A stretch of DNA of 5,883 nt from Acidobacteriota bacterium (lineage in GTDB: Bacteria; Actinomycetota; Acidimicrobiia; Acidimicrobiales; UBA8190). This document shows positions 1-4,312 of the stretch, in pieces (position 1 is the first letter of the stretch; the number at the start of each line of letters is the position of its first letter). The position numbers and the translations under genes were made by a program. Under the pieces are notes generated by a model. It searched no databases, was not told the origin of the DNA, and worked only from the letters and a program-made list of their open reading frames with translations. The stretch lies in NCBI GenBank assembly GCA_028872975.1, contig JAGWNV010000174.1, positions 1 through 5,883 on the forward strand, read 5' to 3'.

Positions 1-45
1 CTGTCTCGGCAGATCGCGCATGCGCTGGCCGTAGCGGCGGAGTGA
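1..45 (+). CDS. Possible 3' end of an upstream gene (partial)
   Basis: Frame 1 reads 14 sense codons from the window edge (peptide LSRQIAHALAVAAE) and then TGA at 43-45. The composition (Ala-rich, helix-forming, G/C at most third positions) fits the C-terminus of a high-GC bacterial protein. However, 14 codons cannot identify a family, and frame 3 also stays open here by chance, to about base 215. In some other actinobacteria a pyruvate kinase gene lies upstream of the ANTAR regulator, but this peptide does not resemble the pyruvate kinase C-terminus that I know. The call rests only on an open frame and a plausible stop. Confidence 0.3.
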   Translation: MSRQIAHALAVAAE

Positions 46-210
46 CCGTCTGGCGCTCGTACCGGACGCTGCCCGCTGCTCCAGGCGCGCAGTGCGGAGC
101 GCGAGATCCCAGTGATCTTCGATACAGCGAGTTTCGACATCCCTCCGTGGAGGAGCTCCAATGCGGCGTCGATCTCATGATCGGGATACGTCACCGACAC
201 AGCCCTTCGG

Positions 211-216
211 TAAGAT
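211..216 (+). promoter_or_regulatory. -10 box of the tRNA-Leu promoter
   Basis: TAAGAT matches the TANNNT consensus for a primary sigma-70-type -10 element and lies 12 bases before the first base of the mature tRNA. That would place transcription start at about 222-224 with a very short 5' leader. No good -35 hexamer is visible at 16-18 bp spacing: the sequence around 187-193 matches TTGACA poorly. A weak -35 is common in actinobacterial promoters. Confidence 0.5.
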
Positions 217-228
217 GACGATCCCGTC

Positions 229-311
229 GCCCGAGTGCTGGAACGGTTTACAGGATCGGCTCAAAACCGATTGTCCGAAAGGACATGCGGGTTCGAATCC
301 CGCCTCGGGCA
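229..311 (+). tRNA. tRNA-Leu, anticodon CAA
   Basis: This is a complete class II tRNA cloverleaf. The acceptor stem pairs 229-235 with 304-310 over seven Watson-Crick pairs, and A311 is the discriminator, as expected for leucine. The anticodon stem is 255-259 with 267-271, and the 7-base loop at 260-266 has CAA at 262-264, which reads UUG. The long variable arm is a perfect 5-bp stem (272-276 with 281-285) closed by a GAAA tetraloop. The T stem is 287-291 with 299-303, and its loop is TTCGAAT. The 3' CCA is not encoded, since the following bases are CTG, so it must be added after transcription. UUG is a rare codon in the neighbouring genes, so this looks like a low-demand isoacceptor. Confidence 0.97.
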
Positions 312-370
312 CTGACCCACCTTCGATCGGACTGCCCTGCACCGTCCTCGACGCGTCAGCTGGAAACGTA

Positions 371-386
371 GCGAACGGGTGTTCGC
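371..386 (+). other. Small stem-loop downstream of the tRNA
   Basis: GCGAAC (371-376) and GTTCGC (381-386) form a perfect 6-bp stem around a GGGT loop. A 10-bp palindrome, CCGGCGCCGG (386-395), follows directly. No T-run follows, so it is not a classical intrinsic terminator. It could still end or trim the tRNA transcript, because actinobacterial terminators often lack a U-tract. It could also be chance in GC-rich DNA. Confidence 0.3.
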
Positions 387-429
387 CGGCGCCGGTGGAC
401 GGAACGTTCTCGAGTCGGGGACGACTGCG

Positions 430-435
430 TACAAT
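430..435 (+). promoter_or_regulatory. -10 box for a probable leaderless transcript of the 96-aa gene
   Basis: TACAAT differs from TATAAT at one position. Its last base is 9 bases before the A of the ATG at 445, so a normal start distance puts the first transcribed base at about 442-445. No Shine-Dalgarno-like sequence lies between 431 and 444. Together these point to a leaderless or near-leaderless mRNA, which is common in actinobacteria. The -35 region at about 407-412 (TTCTCG) is weak. A TG lies two bases upstream of the hexamer, close to but not exactly an extended -10. Confidence 0.55.
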
Positions 436-444
436 TCGTCGACC

Positions 445-735
445 ATGCGCCGGGCCCTGGTCGAGCGGTCTCTGAAGGACGTCCACGTTCGACTGGTACG
501 GGCGCGCCAGGAGCTGGCCGTCCTCGAGGAGCAGCTGGGGGCCCTGAGCGAGGCCGCCGACGAGGCGAGGATCCGGGCCCTCGTCTCGGAGACGCCGGTG
601 GCGGGGAGCGACTACGGCGACGCCCAGCGGCACGCCGACGCCGCCGCCCGGGCCCACCAGGCCCTCAAGGCCACCATCGACGAGCTCGAGCACCGCCAGG
701 ACGAGCTGTTGTCGCGGCTGGGCGACCGGAACTGA
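445..735 (+). CDS. Small helical/coiled-coil protein of unknown function (96 aa)
   Basis: I do not recognise this family. The protein has 96 residues, is highly charged, is rich in Ala, Glu, Leu and Arg, and has no Cys, signal peptide or membrane segment, so it should be cytoplasmic. Two helical stretches with heptad-like Leu/Val/Ala spacing (about residues 3-48 and 60-93) flank a short linker containing the peptide SETPVAGSDYGD (about residues 48-59), suggesting a helical hairpin or coiled-coil dimer. I chose the ATG at 445 because a TACAAT -10 box sits just in front of it; the same frame is open further upstream to a GTG at 379, which would place the promoter inside the gene. The gene lies between tRNA-Leu and the ANTAR regulator, with 78 bases before the latter, and may be cotranscribed with it. 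Codon bias matches its neighbours. I am fairly sure it is coding; its role is unknown. Confidence 0.8.
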   Translation: MRRALVERSLKDVHVRLVRARQELAVLEEQLGALSEAADEARIRALVSETPVAGSDYGDAQRHADAAARAHQALKATIDELEHRQDELLSRLGDRN

Positions 736-813
736 CCTCGCCCGCACGGCCAGGGTGCCGGCGTCCCAACCCCCCAGTACCCTCTGCGCAGAAAGAGAAA
801 GTGAGCGGCCCGC

Positions 814-1419
814 ATGTCAGAGCGCCCCAAGCGCGTCGTCATCGCCGAGGACGAGGCCATCATCCGGCTCGACCTCAAGGAGATCCTGGAGTCCGAGGGC
901 TACGAGGTCGTCGGCGAGACCGGGCGCGGCGACGAGGCGGTGGAGCTGGTGGCCACCCACCGGCCCGATCTCGCCATCCTGGACGTGAAGATGCCCGGAC
1001 TCGACGGGATCGAGGCCGCCCGGCGGATCACCGCCGACCACCGGACCGCCGCGCTCATCCTCACCGCCTTCAGCCAGCGGAACCTCATCGAGGACGCCCG
1101 TGACGCCGGGGTGGTGGCCTACCTCGTGAAGCCCTTCCAACGCAGCGAGCTGGTCCCGGCCATTGAGGTGGCCGTGGCCAGGTTCGAGGAGCACCGGGCC
1201 ATCGAGGACGAGTACGCCCGGCTGTCGAGCGAGAAAGCGGACCTCGAGGACATCCTCGAGACCCGGAAGATGATCGACAGGGCCAAGGGGGTCCTCATGG
1301 ACAGGCACGCCATGGGCGAAGCCGAGGCCTTCGGGTTCATCCGGCGGTCGTCCATGGACAATCGCACCCCCATGTTCGAGGTGGCCAAGCAGGTCGTGGC
1401 CGGCACCCTCACCCCCTGA
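814..1419 (+). CDS. pdtaR: PdtaR-like two-component response regulator with RNA-binding ANTAR domain
   Basis: This 201-residue protein has a CheY-like receiver (about 6-123) followed by a short coiled-coil linker and a C-terminal ANTAR domain (about 134-195). Receiver marks are the acidic cluster E12-D13-E14, phospho-acceptor D57 in LAILDVKMPG, switch residue T84, and K106 in the LVKPF motif. The ANTAR signature is clear in RKMIDRAKGVLM (151-162). Proteins of this type, typified by M. tuberculosis Rv1626/PdtaR (about 205 aa), are phosphorylated by a cytosolic histidine kinase (PdtaS). They bind paired hexaloop RNA hairpins and act by transcription antitermination rather than DNA binding. No kinase gene is in the window, consistent with PdtaS being encoded elsewhere in mycobacteria. 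The start at 814 puts the receiver at its usual N-terminal position. A weak purine-rich stretch (GAGAAAG, 795-801) lies 12 bases upstream. The stop is 7 bases before the inferred polA start, suggesting cotranscription. Confidence 0.93.
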   Translation: MSERPKRVVIAEDEAIIRLDLKEILESEGYEVVGETGRGDEAVELVATHRPDLAILDVKMPGLDGIEAARRITADHRTAALILTAFSQRNLIEDARDAGVVAYLVKPFQRSELVPAIEVAVARFEEHRAIEDEYARLSSEKADLEDILETRKMIDRAKGVLMDRHAMGEAEAFGFIRRSSMDNRTPMFEVAKQVVAGTLTP

Positions 1420-1421
1420 GG
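1418..1421 (+). promoter_or_regulatory. Ribosome binding site deciding the polA start
   Basis: GAGG (within TGAGGG, overlapping the regulator's TGA) can pair with the anti-Shine-Dalgarno core. It lies 5 bases before the CTG at 1427, which is ideal spacing. It supports initiation at this CTG and suggests translational coupling to the upstream gene. The site partly overlaps a short palindrome (AGGGCGCCCT, 1419-1428). Confidence 0.5.
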
Positions 1422-1426
1422 GCGCC

Positions 1427-4219
1427 CTGAGCACCCCCGGCGCGCTCTACCTTCTCGACGGCAACTCGCTCGTCTTCCGCGCCTTCTTCGCACTCCCCAC
1501 CGACCTGGCCACCACCTCCGGCCAGGTGACGAACGCCGTCCACGGGTTCACCTCGATGGTGGTCATGCTGCTCCGGGACCAGTCGCCGAGCGGGATGGCG
1601 GTGGCCTTCGACCGCCCCGAGCCGACCTTCCGCGACGAGGTGGTGCCCGACTACAAGGGCAACCGGCCCGACACCCCCGACCTCCTCGTCCCCCAGTTCG
1701 CCCTGGTGCGCGAGGTCCTCGGCTCCATGGGGATCCCCATGGTCGAGATCCCGGGATTCGAGGCCGACGACGTCCTCGCCACCCTCGCCACCGAGGCCCG
1801 GGACGCCGGGCGGGACGTCGTGGTGGTGACCGGCGACCGGGACACCTTCCAGCTGGTCGAGGACCCCCATGTGAAGGTCATGTACACCCGGCGGGGCCTC
1901 TCCGACACCGTCGTCTACGACGAGGCGGGCATCCTCGAGCGCACCGGCGTGCCCCCCGTGCAGTACCCGGTGCTGGCCGCCTTGCGGGGCGACCCGTCCG
2001 ACAACCTCCCCGGGGTGCCGGGGGTGGGGGAGAAGACCGCCGCCAAGCTCGTCACCACCTACGGGGACCTCGAGGGGATCCTCGCCCATCTCGACGAGCT
2101 CACCCCCAAGCTGCGGGAGAACCTCGCCGCCCACACCGAATCCGTGCGGCGCAACGCCCTCGTCATCCCCCTCAGGCGCGACGTCGAGCTCCCGCTCGGC
2201 ATCGACGACTTCGGCCTCGGCCACTGGGACAAGGAGAAGGTGCGCGACGTCTTCGCAGAGCTCGAGCTCAAGTCCATCTGGGGCCGGCTCGCTCCGATCA
2301 TGGGGGACCTCGAGGCGGGCGCCCTGCCGCGCTCGGCGGCCCAGGAGGCGGCCGTCTCGCCCTTCACCCTCGACCTGGCATCGGTGACGCCGACCTCGCC
2401 GCCGGCCAAGGAGGCCGCCACCACCCTCGGGACCCTGCGGCGGCCCGGCGCCCTCGTGGCGGTGGCGCCCTGCTGGTCGGGGGAGCCGGGACGCTCCTCG
2501 CTGGCCGGGATGGCCCTCGCCGACGTCGGCCCCCTCGTCGACCGTCAGCTCCACCCGTCACCGGCAGTGAGCACCGGGCCCGCCGAGGCCCCTGTCGTCC
2601 TGTGGCTCGGCGAGGACCTCCTCGCCGAGCCGGCCGTGGTCGAGGCACTTTCCTCGCTCCTCGGCCCGGGCGGCGCCCGCCTCGTCGCCCACGGGGCCAA
2701 GGAGCTCATGCGCAGCCTCCTCCCCGCCGGCGTCGACGTGGCCGGCCTCGAGCTCGACACCGCCGTCGCCGCCTACCTCCTCGACCCGGCGAGCACCCAC
2801 TACCGCCTCGAGGAGCTCGCCGACAGCCGGCTCGGCGTGCAACTCGACGGGGGAGGGGAGGCCGCCCTCGCCGCCGGGCAGCTCGCCCTCGACGCGCCGG
2901 CCGACGACCTGCCGCGAGCGCAGGCTCGCCGTGTCGTCGTACTGGGCGGTCTCGCCGCCGTCCTCCGCCGCGCCCTCGAGCAGGTCGGCCTCGAGCGGCT
3001 GCACGACGAGGTGGAGCGGCCCCTCGTGCGGGTGCTCGCCCGGATGGAGATCGCCGGCATCGGCGTCGACGCCGACGAGCTCCGGCGCATCTCCAAGGAG
3101 CTGAGCGCCCAGTGCCAGACCCTCGAGGCCGAGATCCACCGTCTGGCCGGGGAGGTCTTCAACGTCAACTCCACCCCGCAGCTCCGGACGGTGCTCTACG
3201 AGAAGCTGGGCCTGTCGCCGGGGCGCCGGACGAAGACCGGGTTCTCGACCGACGCCACCACCTTGGAGCGGCTCCGGGACCAGCACCCGGTGGTGGAGGC
3301 CCTCCTCCGCTACCGGGAGGTCGAGAAGCTCCGGTCGACCTACGGCGAGAGCCTCCTCGCCGAGGTGGCCGAGGACGGCCGGATCCACGCCACCTTCCAC
3401 CAGACCGTGGCCCGCACGGGAAGACTCTCCTCGGACCGGCCCAACCTCCACAACATCCCGGTCCGCAGCGAGCTCGGCCGCCAGCTCCGCCGCGCTTTCG
3501 TCCCTGCGCCCGGGACCCGGTTGCTCGTGGCCGACTACGACCAGATCGAACTGAGGGTGATCGCCCACCTGTCGGGGGACCCGGGCCTCGTGGCCGCCTT
3601 CTCTGAGCACCGCGACATCCACCGGATGACGGCAGGGCGCGTCTTCGGGGTGGCCCCCGAGGAGGTGACCCGGCCCCAGCGGGACCGGGCCAAGATGGTC
3701 TCCTACGGCCTCGCCTACGGGATGGAGGCCTACGGCCTCTCCCAGCGTCTCTCCATCGACGTGGCCGAGGCCCAGGGCATCCTCGACGCCTACTTCACCG
3801 CCTTCCCGGCCGTCCGGGCCTACATGGAGGAGACCGTCGAGGAGGCCCGTTCGAAGGGCTACACCGTCACCCTCTACGGCCGTCGCCGGCCCCTGCCCGA
3901 CCTCAACTCGCCCAACCGCAACCTCCGCATGGCGGCCGAGCGCCAGGCCATGAACGCCGGCATCCAGGGCCTCGCCGCCGACCTCTTCAAGGTGGCCCTG
4001 GTCCGCCTGGACGAGGCCCTCGAGTCCCGGGGCCTGCGTTCCCGGCTGGTCCTCCAGGTGCACGACGAGGTGCTCGTGGAGGTCCCCCTCGACGAGGCCG
4101 ACCCCCTCGCCGCCCTCGTCCCCGAGGTGCTGGCCGGCGTGGCCGCCGAGGCCGACCTCAAGGTGCCCCTCGAGGTGTCGGCTTCCTGGGGCGACTCCTG
4201 GGCGGAGGCCAAGGACTAG
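1427..4219 (+). CDS. polA: DNA polymerase I (5' nuclease, inactive 3'-5' exonuclease-like domain, polymerase)
   Basis: Family A DNA polymerase of 930 residues when read from CTG 1427 (E. coli 928, M. tuberculosis 904). It fills gaps in repair and removes Okazaki primers. The 5' nuclease domain (about 7-290) has D11 (LLDG), D62, EADD at 112-115, D137/D139 (TGDRD), D189/D192, and the helix-hairpin-helix at 194-208. The 3'-5' exonuclease-like domain (about 335-510) lacks the DxE pair: VAVAPCWS (344-351) stands where DTE is expected. The later Asp-Ala-Asp segment is also lost, so proofreading should be absent, as in other actinobacterial Pol I. The polymerase domain (about 525-930) has motif A ADYDQIELR (catalytic D703), O-helix R752/K756/Y760, and motif C with H879-D880-E881. 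Start choice: the first ordinary start codon, GTG 1526, would remove D11 and the conserved LLDGNSLVFRAFFALP segment. CTG 1427 is the only NTG codon upstream that keeps it, apart from much weaker options. The exact start is inferred; the gene identity is certain. Confidence 0.95.
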   Translation: MSTPGALYLLDGNSLVFRAFFALPTDLATTSGQVTNAVHGFTSMVVMLLRDQSPSGMAVAFDRPEPTFRDEVVPDYKGNRPDTPDLLVPQFALVREVLGSMGIPMVEIPGFEADDVLATLATEARDAGRDVVVVTGDRDTFQLVEDPHVKVMYTRRGLSDTVVYDEAGILERTGVPPVQYPVLAALRGDPSDNLPGVPGVGEKTAAKLVTTYGDLEGILAHLDELTPKLRENLAAHTESVRRNALVIPLRRDVELPLGIDDFGLGHWDKEKVRDVFAELELKSIWGRLAPIMGDLEAGALPRSAAQEAAVSPFTLDLASVTPTSPPAKEAATTLGTLRRPGALVAVAPCWSGEPGRSSLAGMALADVGPLVDRQLHPSPAVSTGPAEAPVVLWLGEDLLAEPAVVEALSSLLGPGGARLVAHGAKELMRSLLPAGVDVAGLELDTAVAAYLLDPASTHYRLEELADSRLGVQLDGGGEAALAAGQLALDAPADDLPRAQARRVVVLGGLAAVLRRALEQVGLERLHDEVERPLVRVLARMEIAGIGVDADELRRISKELSAQCQTLEAEIHRLAGEVFNVNSTPQLRTVLYEKLGLSPGRRTKTGFSTDATTLERLRDQHPVVEALLRYREVEKLRSTYGESLLAEVAEDGRIHATFHQTVARTGRLSSDRPNLHNIPVRSELGRQLRRAFVPAPGTRLLVADYDQIELRVIAHLSGDPGLVAAFSEHRDIHRMTAGRVFGVAPEEVTRPQRDRAKMVSYGLAYGMEAYGLSQRLSIDVAEAQGILDAYFTAFPAVRAYMEETVEEARSKGYTVTLYGRRRPLPDLNSPNRNLRMAAERQAMNAGIQGLAADLFKVALVRLDEALESRGLRSRLVLQVHDEVLVEVPLDEADPLAALVPEVLAGVAAEADLKVPLEVSASWGDSWAEAKD

Positions 4220-4224
4220 GATTA

Positions 4225-4256
4225 CCGGAACGGCCACGAAAGGTGGCCCGGTTCCG
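4225..4256 (+). other. Strong stem-loop between polA and rpsA
   Basis: GGCCAC (4232-4237) pairs with GTGGCC (4243-4248) around a 5-base GAAAG loop. The stem continues with CGGAAC (4226-4231) pairing with GTTCCG (4251-4256) across a 2-base bulge (4249-4250). That gives 12 bp in all, starting 6 bases after the polA stop. No U-tract follows. It could be a U-less terminator for polA, a processing or stability element that separates polA and rpsA expression, or part of an S1 autoregulatory leader. No convincing -10/-35 pair for rpsA was found in 4220-4312. Confidence 0.6.
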
Positions 4257-4312
4257 CGCGTGCATATGGCGCGGGGCGTCCCTGTCCCCGATCAAGAGAG
4301 CTCCCCACCTTC

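Noticed and set aside
161..475. A 104-codon plus-strand ORF with a good GGAGG-like sequence just upstream
   Set aside because: It reads straight through the complete tRNA-Leu in a frame with no recognisable protein. The GGAGGAGCTCC upstream is part of short overlapping palindromes (142-159) and lies immediately before the ATG without normal spacing.
1419..1428. The palindrome AGGGCGCCCT as a terminator or operator
   Set aside because: It has only 5-bp arms, no loop and no T-run, and such palindromes are common in GC-rich DNA. It is noted only because it overlaps the polA ribosome binding site.
2602..3606. A 334-codon plus-strand ORF inside polA in another frame
   Set aside because: Its Arg/Pro/Gly-rich composition is typical of an out-of-frame reading of GC-rich coding DNA, and it overlaps essential polymerase sequence.
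2558..4237. A 559-codon minus-strand ORF opposite polA
   Set aside because: It is antisense to fully conserved Pol I motifs. Long antisense frames are expected in GC-rich codon-biased genes, and its Gly/Val/Leu/His-rich translation matches no family.
4225..4256. The polA-rpsA hairpin as an ANTAR target RNA
   Set aside because: ANTAR targets are two adjacent hairpins with six-base loops carrying conserved A and G. This is one hairpin with a five-base GAAAG loop.
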